Shown: positions 26,468 to 36,700 of the stretch, piece after piece
Layout: every line of letters starts with the position of its first letter
Numbering within the stretch: position 1 is the first letter of the stretch
Assembly (NCBI RefSeq): GCF_001713375.1
Contig: NZ_CP016449.1
Span: forward strand, 3,162,001-3,226,000
Direction of reading: 5' to 3'
Length of the DNA: 64,000 bases
Origin: Hydrogenophaga sp. RAC07
GTDB taxonomy: Bacteria; Pseudomonadota; Gammaproteobacteria; Burkholderiales; Burkholderiaceae_C
The notes under the pieces: model-generated
The model's database searches: none
The model's input: the letters and a program-made list of their open reading frames with translations, nothing else
What the model was told of the DNA's origin: nothing
Position numbers and translations under genes: made by a program

Positions 26468-26762
26468 TTCTGCTCGGTGAGTCAAAACGAGTGTTGGGGG
26501 CCACGATTCAGAAGATTTGAAACGCCATTGAACGTTCGTATTTGAGGTGTCGAATGATGCTGACGAATTCATACTCGAGCTGATCGTCTGGAAAAGACTG
26601 AGTGCTGCCGGTCAGCGGAAGAAATTCGGCGAGTGTAGTGCGCCCATAGCGGCCGTTTGCAGACCCAAGTTAATGGCGGCTTACGGCACTGAGCCGCTTC
26701 CGCCTCAATCCCGCAGTGTGTCGTAGCATCCCATCCAAACTATTGAGCGGAGGAGATTCGCG
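26468..26762. other. Intergenic left flank of accessory island
   Basis: About 295 bp with visibly lower G+C than the neighbouring core genes. A short open frame (starting GTG in GTGTCGAATGATGC, ending before TAG at about 26725) has no Shine-Dalgarno and no recognisable product. No integrase remnant, direct repeat or attachment site could be seen. A strong GGAGGAG ribosome-binding site for the next gene begins at 26749. Confidence 0.5.
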
Positions 26763-29353
26763 ATGACGATCCTAGCGGCGATTCAAAAATGGTCAGAAGG
26801 CCTACCAGCATGGCAGCGCCATGCCATCGCAGTTCTCTACGAGCGCCCAACTCCGACCGCTGCCGACTTGGACGATATGTACGCCCTGCTGAAGGCTAGC
26901 AAGGGTATCGCTGATCCCCAAAACAGGCAGGCCCGGATCCTCACTCCCGAGCAAGTCGCCGCTCCGCATGTAAAGGCTGGCGCTGTGCAGCTCACCGCCA
27001 TCAGGGATCTGCGCGGCGTTAACGCGCTCGCGGCAGGCAAGACTCTCCCGATCGCTCCTGCAGGCCTCACGGTCATCTATGGCGACAACGGCGTCGGCAA
27101 GTCGGGCTACTCGCGAGTGTTGAAGCAGGCGTGCCGGGCGAGGGACCAGTCCGAGAAGATTCACGGCAACGTCTACCTGCCTAAGGCCAAGCGCGAAGCG
27201 CCTTCGGCCAAGTTTGACGCCCTCGTGGGCGGCACGCCCGCCGAGTTCGCCTGGGCCGAAGGTGTCGCAGCGCCGATCGAGCTTTCCTCCATCGCTATCT
27301 TCGATTCAGCCTGCGCCCGGGCCTACGTAGACAACCACGGCGACTTCGCCTATGCGCCCTATGGCCTCGATATCCTGGCCGGCCTTGCCGAGGTTTGTGG
27401 CGCGCTAAAGGAACGGGCGGCGAAGGAACTACAGGCCTACCAGCCCAACTTGCTGCCGTTCCAGCGTCTCGCTCAAAGTCCTACCGAGGCTGGGCGGCTT
27501 GTCGCCGGGCTCTCGGCCAGGACTGGCAAGCAAGATGTCGATCGTCTCGCTGACATGACGCAAGACGAGACGGAGCGCACCGAGCTACTCGCAAAGACGC
27601 TCGCCGAGGCTGACCCGAAGAAGCGGGCAGCCGAATTGCGCGCAAGGGCGTCGCGGGTGGAGAGCCTCGCGAACCGCGCGGCCAAGATGGAGGAGGCGCT
27701 ATCTGATCAAAAGGCCTTCGCGCTGCGCGCCTTGATCAAGAGTTCCGGTATCGCCAAGGCAATTGCAGAAGCGGCAGCGAAGAAGTTCCAGGCTCTCGAC
27801 GCCTTGGAGGGGACATTCGGCGAGCAATGGGGCGCGATGTTCAGAGCGGCACGCGACTTCTGCGCGGTCTCGCCTCCCGTGTGCAGTTTTCCTCACCTTG
27901 GCGCGGAGGACCGTTGTCCGCTCTGCCAAAACGCTATAGGCAAGGACGGCGCAGCACGCCTAGCCGCGTTCGATGATTTCGTTAAGGGTGAAGCCGCGAG
28001 CCTGGCCACCGCCGCGCGCGCGGCAGCGGAGGGCGCCTTCCGGGAGGCCAGGGACGCGCCCATGGATCTACTGTTCGACGAAGCCCTTCGACACGATCTG
28101 GACGATCTCCCCGGCCTTGTCCAGGCGTGTGGCGATCTGCAGCCCGCTGCGGTCGCAAGACGCGACGCGATCATCAAGGCGGCGACTCCAAACGCAGGTC
28201 AGCCGTGGGATGCCCTGCCCGCGCTCTCCGATAGCCCCACCGCTGGCTTGCGGACCCTTGCCGGACGTTTGCGGCAGCAAGCGGTGACGCTCGAAGAGTC
28301 GATGGTTCTGAAAGAACGTGCGGAGATGGAAAAGGAATACGCTGAGTTGCGTGCCCGCCAGGAACTGTTCGCCCTCAAGGATGCGGTACTTCACGCCATC
28401 GAAGCATTCAAGCTGGCTGCAACTCTGGGCCAGTGTGTAGCTGCGACGGCCACCACTGCGATCTCGCGCAAATCGACCGACCTGACCAGTACGATGGCCA
28501 GTCATGAAGTGGCGGAAGCCCTCACTGCGGAGCTCCGGACGCTGGGCGTCCAAGACATCAAGGTCGCTATGCGGCCCAGTTCTGCCAGGGCCAAGACCAC
28601 CTTCAAGCTAGTCCTTGAGACCGACGGAGGCGGCTCTCCGGCGGACGTGCTCAGCGAGGGCGAGCAGCGCGCTATCGCACTGGCGTCTTTCTTGGCGGAG
28701 GTTCGGCTTGGAAAAGGTTCTGGCGGCATCGTTTTCGACGACCCCGTCTCATCCCTGGACCACGTTCGGCGCGAGCGCGTCGCGAAGCGCCTTGCGTTAG
28801 AGGCTCAGGAGCGCCAGGTGGTTGCTTTACACACGACATCTTCTTCCTGAGCACGCTGATGGCTGAGAACGCGGTGGCGGGGATGGCTCCGATGGCGTTG
28901 ACACTCACGAAAACAGCGGAGGGCTTCGGCGTGGCCGATGCGAGCCTTCCATTCGCTGGATCGGCCACCAAAGACCGCGTCGGACTGCTGCGGAACAAAC
29001 AGGTCAATTGTGAGCGGCTAAGGAAGGCGAATGACCAGAGCTACACCTTGCATGCTCGCGATTTTTACAGCGACCTGCGCATGGCCTGGGAGCGAGGCGT
29101 TGAGGAGGTGTTGTTCAACAAGGTGGTGCAGCGCTTCCAACGAGGCGTATCGACCCTTGGGCTGGGCAAGGTATCAGTGGCTCCCGACGACGTAGCCCCC
29201 GTGATGGCGGGCATGACGAAGTGCTCGAACTACACCGGGCACGACGGGGCGCCGGAGGCCAACATTCCCATACCTGAGCCTGCCGACATGACAACCGATT
29301 TGAACGACCTTGAGACATGGCGCAAGGCGGTACTAGCGAAGAACAGGCGCTGA
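26763..29353 (+). pseudogene. RloC/PrrC-like AAA ATPase with zinc hook and candidate C-terminal anticodon-nuclease triad; one frameshift
   Basis: Two open frames (26763-28850 and 28859-29353) join into one protein of about 863 residues if one T is restored to the TTT run at 28826-28828. The sense then reads VVAFTHDIFFLSTL, a normal ABC-type switch-histidine region. Seen in order: Walker A GDNGVGKSGYSR (107-118); the PrrC/RloC-family block FDSACARAYVD followed by YAPYGLDIL; a helical region split by a CPLC zinc-hook pair (Cys385, Cys388); signature LSEGEQRAIALASF (630); Walker B GGIVFDDPVSSLD (654). In the distal part R-x3-E is seen in DLRMAWERGVEE (codons 29078 and 29090) and a His in NYTGHDG (29240), resembling the R-E-H triad of PrrC/RloC tRNA anticodon nucleases. 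The His is further away than in PrrC. The upstream Shine-Dalgarno is strong (GGAGGAG). As read, the gene yields an ATPase with no nuclease domain. A sequencing error cannot be excluded. Confidence 0.8.
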
Positions 29354-29449
29354 CGGACATCCGTCGTCCCCAGCCGTCACATCATGGCGTGTGCGAGACG
29401 CGCGCATGACCATAAAAAATGTTGACCAAAACAATTGAAGGAACAAGGC

Positions 29450-29938
29450 ATGAGCGATCTGCATCGCGATACACCCGAGTGGTTGCAACAACTTCGCTCG
29501 AAGCACTACGACGACCGTTTTCATCAGCTCAATGGCCTATTGAACACTTACAGCTCGGCGGTCTGGTCCTACTTGCTTGGGGTTAACGGAGGTGCTGCCG
29601 CTGGCATGCTCGCCTTCATCGGCGCGCGGTCAGACATAGCGAAGCTGCAATGGCCGTATTGGGTGCTTGGGGTGTTCGTTGTAGGGGTGGTGCTGATAGG
29701 CTTCGCCCATGCTTTCATGGTTCACAAGGCGCAGACCTTGATCGACAACTGGAATCTCAACATGGACCGGTATTGGCGAAGCGAGATTACCTGGAACCAC
29801 CTTCACGTTCTCGACAACGGGGTAGTCGACGATCGGGCCAAGGTGCCGTGGATCCTAGGGTGGACTTCACTACTCTTGTTCTTCTTGGGAGTGTGCGGTG
29901 CTGCCTGGGGGTTTCGTAGCTTGGCATTTGCCGAGTAG
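29450..29938 (+). CDS. Three-helix membrane protein of the accessory island, unknown function
   Basis: 162 residues. The ATG at 29450 follows an AAGGAAC Shine-Dalgarno. An N-terminal cytoplasmic-like region (LHRDTPEWLQQLRSKHYDDR) precedes three hydrophobic segments at about 36-58, 68-91 and 132-156. Between helices two and three is a soluble segment rich in Trp and His (DNWNLNMDRYWRSEITWNHL). No family was recognised. It is 96 bp after the ATPase and in the same orientation. Base composition is lower in GC than the core genome, consistent with transfer. In such company it could be a membrane effector or sensor of a defence module, but that is inference. Confidence 0.75.
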   Translation: MSDLHRDTPEWLQQLRSKHYDDRFHQLNGLLNTYSSAVWSYLLGVNGGAAAGMLAFIGARSDIAKLQWPYWVLGVFVVGVVLIGFAHAFMVHKAQTLIDNWNLNMDRYWRSEITWNHLHVLDNGVVDDRAKVPWILGWTSLLLFFLGVCGAAWGFRSLAFAE

Positions 29939-30030
29939 TACGTGGAAGCCTTAAGCAACCAACGCGCGCCGGTAGCCAAGACCTCTTGTCGACTCAAGAG
30001 TACAGCCAGCTCATATCAAGGAGAGGACAG

Positions 30031-30375
30031 ATGCGCGTTCTGTACAAGCTGACTACCCCACCTTCTGCGAACTCGCGAGATATGCGTGCATACATGCAGG
30101 CAATTCTGGAGGCAACTGGGCTCATGGCTGGCGAGCGATTCGATATCTCCAAGTTCATTACTAACTACAAAACGCATCTAGATTCTGAACGACTCGTCAA
30201 ACATAAAGACGGAACCTATTCGCTAAGTGAGTCTGGCAGGCAGTACTTCATTCGCCGCCTTACAGAAGATCCAGTTGTAAAGGGGCAGCTAGTCAGTCGA
30301 GCTGAGGTCTTGGAGATGTTGCACAAGACAACGGCAAGCAGTCCCACTGCCGGTTGGAGCAAGATTGACCCCTAG
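30031..30375 (+). CDS. Small winged-helix-like protein of the accessory island
   Basis: 114 residues. The ATG at 30031 has a very strong AAGGAGAGG Shine-Dalgarno; an in-frame TTG at 29986 is less likely. The pattern FDISKFITNYKTHLDSERLV followed by KHKDGTYSLSESGRQYFIRR looks like helix-turn-helix plus wing, then a helical tail (LVSRAEVLEMLHKTTA). There is no signal peptide. The gene is AT-rich relative to its surroundings and is the last in a three-gene row with the ATPase and the membrane protein. It may be a regulator or adaptor. No exact family recognised. Confidence 0.7.
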   Translation: MRVLYKLTTPPSANSRDMRAYMQAILEATGLMAGERFDISKFITNYKTHLDSERLVKHKDGTYSLSESGRQYFIRRLTEDPVVKGQLVSRAEVLEMLHKTTASSPTAGWSKIDP

Positions 30376-30666
30376 TGGCCACAGGTCCAGCAAGGTGTTC
30401 CCGCCGCTAAGCCTGCCAATACTTCACTACGCCAGGTTTTCGGCTCAGTTGGAGTGTTGGTCATAGAACACGAGGAGCCTCCGCAAGCAAGCAGTCGTGC
30501 CGAATTGCGAGGGTCTGAACGACTGCAACGTGCCGCACAGGGTACGTTCGACGCACGAGCTTGTCCGACGGCTCACGCTGCACTGCGGCTGTTCAGCTCC
30601 TCAAAGTTAAGGGCTTGTTTGGGTAGCCATGCGCAGTTGATCCGACTCCGCGCTATCGGAACCAAC
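30376..30666. other. Right flank of accessory island, no gene found
   Basis: About 290 bp of mixed composition. An open frame from a TTG at 30454 runs into the opposite-strand DUF2789 gene and has no ribosome-binding site or recognisable product. No tRNA fragment, integrase or direct repeat matching the left flank was noticed. G+C rises again toward 30660, where core sequence resumes. Confidence 0.45.
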
Positions 30667-30909
30667 TCAAGCCACCGGCCCCCGCAAAGCCGCATTCAAC
30701 TGATCCACCACCTCCGCCCAATCCGCGTCTTCCTGGATCTCCTCGCGCAGCAGCGCGCTTTGTGAGGCGGTCCAGAACGGCGCGTCGGCCAGGCGCACGT
30801 CGTCGGGCAGCGGTGAGTGGTTGCGCAGAAAGGCTTCGATGGACGCGGGGTCGGACGCCAGGCCAAGTTGGGCGAAGAGGTCCGTGAAGCGGTGGAATGA
30901 CTTTTCCAT
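30667..30909 (-). CDS. DUF2789 family protein
   Basis: 80-residue cytoplasmic protein. The ATG at 30909 with an AGGAA Shine-Dalgarno gives MEKSFHRFTDLFAQLGL, the standard start of this family; an upstream in-frame start would add 31 unrelated residues. The remaining sequence IEAFLRNHSPLPDDVRLADA, followed by PFWTASQSALLREE and DADWAEVVDQLNAALRG, is typical. The family is widespread in proteobacteria with no assigned function. It lies just downstream of the terminator of the porin gene on the same strand. Confidence 0.85.
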   Translation of the reverse strand: MEKSFHRFTDLFAQLGLASDPASIEAFLRNHSPLPDDVRLADAPFWTASQSALLREEIQEDADWAEVVDQLNAALRGPVA

Positions 30910-31005
30910 GATGAATTCCTGATGGACAAATGAATGGTCCACAGCGTACTCCTCGCCGCCCACCCCAACCTGCCCCTCTGCGGCTTGGCGCTTTGGTCTC
31001 ACCCA

Positions 31006-31038
31006 TAAAAAAACCCACCGCCCTTGCGAGCGGTGGGT
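31006..31038 (-). terminator. Rho-independent terminator of the porin gene
   Basis: A perfect 9-bp stem (ACCCACCGC / GCGGTGGGT) with an 8-base loop lies 36 bp past the porin stop on the minus strand. It runs into a T7 tract (read as AAAAAAA on plus). Geometry is that of a strong intrinsic terminator. Confidence 0.88.
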
Positions 31039-31074
31039 ATGAACAAGCCTTGGAGACTCGAGTTGGCTTGGAAA

Positions 31075-32094
31075 TCAGAAGGTGTGGGCCAGACCCAGGG
31101 CATACACCTCGCGCTCGCGCACTTTGGTGCCCGCTGCGTCTTCGATGTCGCCGGTGGTCAGGCCTGCGTACACGCGGGTGCGCTTGGACAGGTTGTACGC
31201 CACGGCTGCGGAGAATGCGTCACCCTTTTCAAAGGTGGCGCTGCCCTGCTTGGCCTTGGCGGTGCTGTAGCCCATCGACAGATCGAATGCGCCGACCGGC
31301 ACGATGGCGCCGATGCTGTAGCTGTCCGACTTGCGCGATGCCTCGTTCTTGACCTGGTTCCAGCCGCCGGAGAGGCGGAAGCTGCCGAAGTTGTAGGCGG
31401 CGCCCACGGTGTTGTATTCGAGGTTGCTGGCTGCCAGCTGGTTGGCGTTTTCCTGGTAGCCGTAGCCCACGTCCAGGTTGCCTGCCTTGTAGCGCAGGTT
31501 GAAGGCGGTCACGTCGCTGTCCACAGGCGCAGCTTGTTCGTCCAGACCGTAGCTGACGCCGGCCGAGAAACCAGCGAACGAAGGCGACTCGTAGCGGATC
31601 TGGTTGCTGGCGCGGTCGCCGTAGTCGGCCAGTTGGCCAACACCCAGGTAGCCCGTGGTGCCCACAACGCCTTCGGTGGTGGCGAAGGTGCCCGAGTCGA
31701 AGATGTTGGCACTGACGCTCAGGTCGCGGATGTCGTCGAACGAGGTGTCGTGGCGGCCGAACTTGACCGCGCCGAAACCGCCGCTCAAGCCAACGATGGA
31801 CATGCGGTTGAACGCGCTGCCGGCGGCCTGGGTGCCGTCGGTGGAGTCAAAGCCCTGCTCCAGCGCAAAGATGGCCTTGAGGCCGCCGCCGAGGTCTTCG
31901 GTGCCACGCACGCCTCAACGGGTGGATGTGAGGCTGCCGCTGAACATTTGCGTGGTGCTGGTGGCCTGGCCAGGCGCGCCGATTTTGGACGAGCCGACCG
32001 AGCTGTCGATGCGGCCGTAGAGGGTGACGGAAGATTGCGCGAATGCGGCGCCGGTGGTGGCCAGAACGGCCAGAGCGATAAGGCTCTTTTTCAT
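31075..32094 (-). pseudogene. General (Omp32-like) trimeric porin interrupted by an in-frame TGA
   Basis: The gene would encode a 16-18-strand porin of about 339 residues. The signal peptide MKKSLIALAVLATTGAAFAQ and first strand SSVTLYGRIDSSVGSS are intact. After 59 residues the frame reads SLTSTR-stop-GVRGTEDLGGGLKAIF. Porins of this family have Trp at that site (SRWGLRGTEDLGGG), so a TGG-to-TGA change at 31915-31917 explains it. The frame continues unchanged to the normal C-terminus YALGLAHTF, with typical strands (FGAVKFGRHD, GYGYQENANQL). Everything else, including the Shine-Dalgarno (GGAG) and terminator, is kept, so the lesion is recent, a base-call error, or read through at low level. 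Confidence 0.85.
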
Positions 32095-32251
32095 GGGGGG
32101 TGCTCCGAGAAAAAATGCAGGGCTTGTGGCCCTCATGCCTTGCACCATGCAAGTCGTTGCTATGATTTTTAACGAGCCCCCAACTCTCAGAATTACATTT
32201 GCGTAATGCAGCAAAAGGGTGGTTTTGCGCCCACACGCACCGGCGCATTTT

Positions 32252-33715
32252 TCACGGCGCTTTGCCCACCGTGGTGGCCGTTGCGGGCGGTGGCGTCCAC
32301 CCGCCGCCCAGGGCCCGGTACACCGTGACCAACGCAGTCGCTGTGCCCACCTGGGCCTGCACCAACTGGTCCCGCGTGTTGAGCACTTCGCGCTCCGCGT
32401 CGAGCACGGCCAGGAAGTCGGTCACCCCCGCGTCGTAACGCAGCCGGGCCAGGCCGGCGGCTTCTTCGGCGTTGCGGACGGCCACGTCCAACCTTTCCGC
32501 GCGTTGTGCGCTGCGGCTGTAGCTGCTGAAGGCGCCTTCGGTTTCTTCCAGCGCCACCGCCACGGTCTGCTCGAAGCTGGCCAGGCTTTGTTGGGCGCGG
32601 GCCTCGCTGGCGCGGATGCGTGAGCGGATGGCGCCAAAGTCGAACGGGGTCCAGCTGATGCCGGCACCCAATGCGTAGCGGGCCGACTGGCTGTCGTTCA
32701 AATCACCGATGCGCGCGGCATTCAGGCCGAGCAGGCCCGAGAGCGAGAGGCGCGGGTACAGCGCGGCGGTGGCCACGCCGATGTTGGCGGTGGCGGCGGC
32801 GAGTTCGCGTTCCGCGGCCATCAGGTCGGGGCGGCGTTGCAGCCACTGCTCGGTCGTGCCCACGGGCAGCGTGGCCAGGTCGGTCACGGGCAGGCCGGGC
32901 AACGGCGCGGGTGCGGCGAGTTCCGCCAACAGGCTGCGCGGTGTTTGCGCGGTGAGCGTGGCCAGGCGGAACACGCTGCGCTCAACAGCGCTCTGCAGCG
33001 CGGGCACGGCGGCTTCGGTGTTGGCCACCAGGCCGCGGGCGCGCGCCAGGTCGAGCTGGGTGCCGCGGCCGTTGTCCACGCGGGCGTTGGTGATGCCCAG
33101 CGCGTCGCGCTGGTTCACCAGGCTGGCCTCGGTCACGCGCAGGCGCTCTTGCAGGCCGCGCAGTTCCAGGTAGTAACGCGCCACCTCGGCGGCCACCGCG
33201 GTGTGGGCCGCGTTCAGCCCGGCCTCGCTGGCGCTCACGCGCGCGGCGGCGGCTTCGCGGCTGCGGCGCACGCCACCAAAGAGGTCGATCTCCCAGTTGG
33301 CGACAAAGCTTGCGTCATAGGCCGTGCCGGTGCGCGCGCTGCGGGTGGTGCCGGGCTGCTGGGTGATGGGGCGCACGGAGCGCTCCACACTGGTGTCGAT
33401 GCCCACGCCGGGCAGGCCGGCGGCGTCGGCCTCGCCCTGGTTGGCGCGGGCTTCCTGCAGGCGGGCCTGGGCCATGCGCACGTCGCCGTTGGCTTGCAGG
33501 GCGCGCTCGATCAGGGCGCTCAGCTGCGCGTCGTTGAAGCCGCGCCAGAAGGTGGCAATGTCGGCGGCGGGCGCCTGGGTGTTCACGGCGGTGGCGCCGG
33601 CGCTGATGAAGCGCGCGTCTGCCACGGCGGCGGGGCGCTGGTAGTCGGGGCCCACGGCGCTGCAAGCGGCGAGCGCTGCGGTGAACAGCACAGAGAAGGC
33701 AAAACGCTTATTCAT
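32252..33715 (-). CDS. RND efflux outer-membrane lipoprotein (NodT/OprM family)
   Basis: TolC-like exit duct of a tripartite pump, 487 residues. ATG 33715 begins a lipoprotein signal MNKRFAFSVLFTAALAAC, so cleavage before Cys18. Two duplicated outer-membrane factor repeats are visible: LSALIERALQANGDVRMAQA and AAERELAAATANIGVATAAL with LYPRLSLSG. GAGISWTPFDFGAIRSRIRA and LRYDAGVTDFLAVLDAEREV are family hallmarks. The start overlaps the stop of the pump gene by 8 bp. Last gene of the operon. Confidence 0.9.
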   Translation of the reverse strand: MNKRFAFSVLFTAALAACSAVGPDYQRPAAVADARFISAGATAVNTQAPAADIATFWRGFNDAQLSALIERALQANGDVRMAQARLQEARANQGEADAAGLPGVGIDTSVERSVRPITQQPGTTRSARTGTAYDASFVANWEIDLFGGVRRSREAAAARVSASEAGLNAAHTAVAAEVARYYLELRGLQERLRVTEASLVNQRDALGITNARVDNGRGTQLDLARARGLVANTEAAVPALQSAVERSVFRLATLTAQTPRSLLAELAAPAPLPGLPVTDLATLPVGTTEQWLQRRPDLMAAERELAAATANIGVATAALYPRLSLSGLLGLNAARIGDLNDSQSARYALGAGISWTPFDFGAIRSRIRASEARAQQSLASFEQTVAVALEETEGAFSSYSRSAQRAERLDVAVRNAEEAAGLARLRYDAGVTDFLAVLDAEREVLNTRDQLVQAQVGTATALVTVYRALGGGWTPPPATATTVGKAP

Positions 33716-36700
33716 GGCGGACTCCCTGCACGGCCACCTGCGGTGCGGTTCCGCTGCGGCGCGCTCGGCGGCGGCTGCGCAAGAGCGCATAAAACACCGG
33801 CGTGAGAAAGATGCCGAACAACGTCACACCCAGCATGCCGGAGAACACCGCAATGCCCATGGCCCGGCGCATTTCGCTGCCGGCGCCGCTGCCCAGGATA
33901 AGCGGGATCACACCGGCGCAAAAGGCAATCGACGTCATGAGGATGGGGCGCAGGCGCATGCGGCAGGCGTGCACGACGGCGGCAAACATCTCTTCGCCGG
34001 CTTCCTCAAGGTCTTTTGCAAACTCCACGATCAGGATGGCGTTCTTGCACGCCAGCCCGACCAGCACGACGAGTGCCACCTGCGTGAAGATGTTCAGGTC
34101 CCCGGGCTGCATGAACGGCGGAAAGCTGGAGAGCCACACACCAAACAGCGCCGACAGGATCCCCATGGGCACGATGAGCACGATCACCATGGGCAGGCTC
34201 CAACTCTCGTATTGCGCGGCCAGCACCAATATGACGAGCAGCACCGAAATGGCCAGCACCGCCGCGAGGATGGGCACCTGGGTCTGTGTGCCGGGCAATG
34301 TGATGTCGCGCGTCAGGCGGTCCTGGTAGCTGAGTTCGGTCCACTCGTAGCTCATGCCGCGCGGCAGCGTTTTCTTGAGCAGGTCTTCGATCTCGCCTTC
34401 GGCCTGGCTGGCGGAGAAACCGGGGTTGGCCGCGCCGTTGATGTCGGCCGAGGGGAAGCCGTTGTAGCGCGTCACGCGCGTGGGGCCGAAGGTGGGCTCC
34501 ACCGTCATGAGCGCACCCAGCGGCACCATCTCGCCGGCGGCGTTGCGGGTCTTCAGGTTGGTGATGGCTTCGGCGTTGTTGCGAAACGGCGCGTCGGCCT
34601 GCACCACCACCTGGTAGGTCTTGCCGAACTGGGTGAAGTCGTTCACGTAGAGCGAGCCCAAGTTGACCTGCATGGTGTCGTAGATGTCGGCGAGGTTGAT
34701 GCCCATCTGCTTGGCGCGCGTGCGGTCCACGTTGGCGTAGAGCTGCGGCACGTTGATGTCGTAGCCCGAATACGGCGTGCCGATGCTCGACTTCGGGTTG
34801 CCGTAGACCTGCCCCAGCGTGCCCCACACCGCGCCATACAACGCCTGCTCGCCCAGGCCGCCGCGGTCCTGCACCTGCAGCTTGAAGCCGCCGGCGTTGC
34901 CCAGGCCGTCCACCGCGGGTGGCGGCACCACGAACATGCGCGCACCCTGGATCTGCTGGATCGCGCCGTTCACCTGCCCGAGGATCGCGCCCTTGCTCAG
35001 GTCGGGCGTGGTGCGATCTTCAAACGGCGCGAGGCCGAAGAACACGATGCCTTCGTTGGGCGCGGCCGAGAAGCCGGCAATGGAGAGGCCGGGGAACGCC
35101 ACCGAATCGATGATGCCCGGCACCTTGAGCGCGATGTCGCTCATCTCGCGGATCACCGCGTCGGTGCGGTCGATGGAAGCACCCGCGGGCAGCTGCGCAA
35201 TGCCGATGAGGTACTGCTTGTCGGGCGCGGGCACGAAGCCGGCCGGGATGCGCGCAAACAGCACCGCCATGACGCCCAGCAACACGGCGTAAACGATGAG
35301 CGCGGCCGACTTGCGCCGCACCATGCCGCCCACGCGCTGGCCGTAGCCTTCGCTGGCGCGGTGGAACACGCGGTTGAACCAGGCAAAGAATCCCCCGAGC
35401 ACCTTGTCCATGCCGCGCATGAGGCAGTCTTTGGGTGCGTCGTGCGGGCGCAGCAGCAGGGCCGAGAGCGCGGGGCTGAGCGTGAGCGAATTGAAGGCCG
35501 AGATCACCGTGCTGATGGCGATGGTCACGGCAAACTGTTTGTAAAACTGCCCGGTGAGGCCGGGCACAAAGGCCAGCGGCACGAACACCGCGCACAGCAC
35601 CAGCGCAATGGCGATGATGGGGCCCGACACCTCCTGCATGGCCTTGACCGTGGCCTCGTGCGGCGAGAGCCCGCCTTCGATGTTGCGCTCCACGTTCTCC
35701 ACCACCACGATGGCGTCGTCCACCACGATGCCGATGGCCAGCACCAGGCCGAACAACGTGAGCGTGTTGATGGAATAGCCCAGCAGCAACAGGAACGCAA
35801 ACGTCCCGACGATGGACACCGGCACCGCCAGCAACGGGATGATGGACGCGCGCCAGGTCTGCAGAAAGATGATGACCACCAGCACCACGAGCGCAATGGC
35901 TTCGAGCAGCGTGATCACCACTTTTTCAATGGAGGTCTGCACGAAGCGCGTGGGGTCGTAAACGATGCTGTAGCTCATGCCGGGCGGAAAGTTCGCCTTC
36001 AGCCGCTCCATGGTCTCGCGCACCTTGTTCGACAAGGCCAGCGCGTTCGAGCCCGGCGCCTGGAACACCGCGATGGCCGCGGCTTCCTTGTTGTTGAGCA
36101 GGCTGCGCAGCGCGTAGCTACCGGCCGAGAGCTCCACCCGGCCGATGTCGCGGATGCGGATCATGCCGCCGGTGGCGGGCTCGGCGCGGATGATGATGTC
36201 GGCGAACTGCTCTTCGGTGGTCAGCCGGCCTTGCGTGTTCACCGCGAGCTGGAACTCGGTGCCGGTGGGCGCGGGCGGTGCGCCCACGGTGCCGGCGGCC
36301 ACCTGCGCGTTCTGCTCGCGGATGGCGGCCACCACCTCGGCGGTGGTGAGGCCGCGCGCGGCGAGCTTGGTGGGGTCGAGCCAGATGCGCATGGCGTAGT
36401 CGCCCGCGCCAAACAACAGCACCGATCCCATGCCCGGGATGCGCAGCAGATCGTCGCGCACATTGAGCTGGCCGTAGTTGCGCAAATAGAGCGCGTCGCG
36501 GCTGTTGTCCGGGCTCACCAGGTGCACCACCATGGTCAGGTTGGGGCTGCTCTTCTCGGTGGTCACGCCGATCTGACGCACGATCTCGGGCAGGCGCGGC
36601 AGTGCGCGGTTGATGCGGTTCTGTACCGCGGTTTCGGCGGCCTCGGGGCTGGTGCCGATCTTGAAGGTGACGGTGAGCGTCATGGCGCCGTCGGCGGTGG

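Noticed and set aside
28824..28832. Programmed -1 ribosomal frameshift in the ATPase gene
   Set aside because: The bases (GTT GCT TTA) do not form a canonical X-XXY-YYZ slippery heptamer and no downstream pseudoknot was noticed; a deletion is simpler.
26426..30666. Integrase, insertion sequence or attachment-site repeats bounding the island
   Set aside because: No transposase or integrase frame and no matching direct repeats could be found at the two edges by eye.
30454..30765. Possible small gene on plus strand at the island's right edge
   Set aside because: TTG start without Shine-Dalgarno, overlaps the DUF2789 gene, no recognisable product.
31915..31917. TGA in the porin as a selenocysteine codon
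   Set aside because: Homologous porins have Trp here, porins have no selenocysteine role, and no SECIS-like hairpin was noticed just after it.
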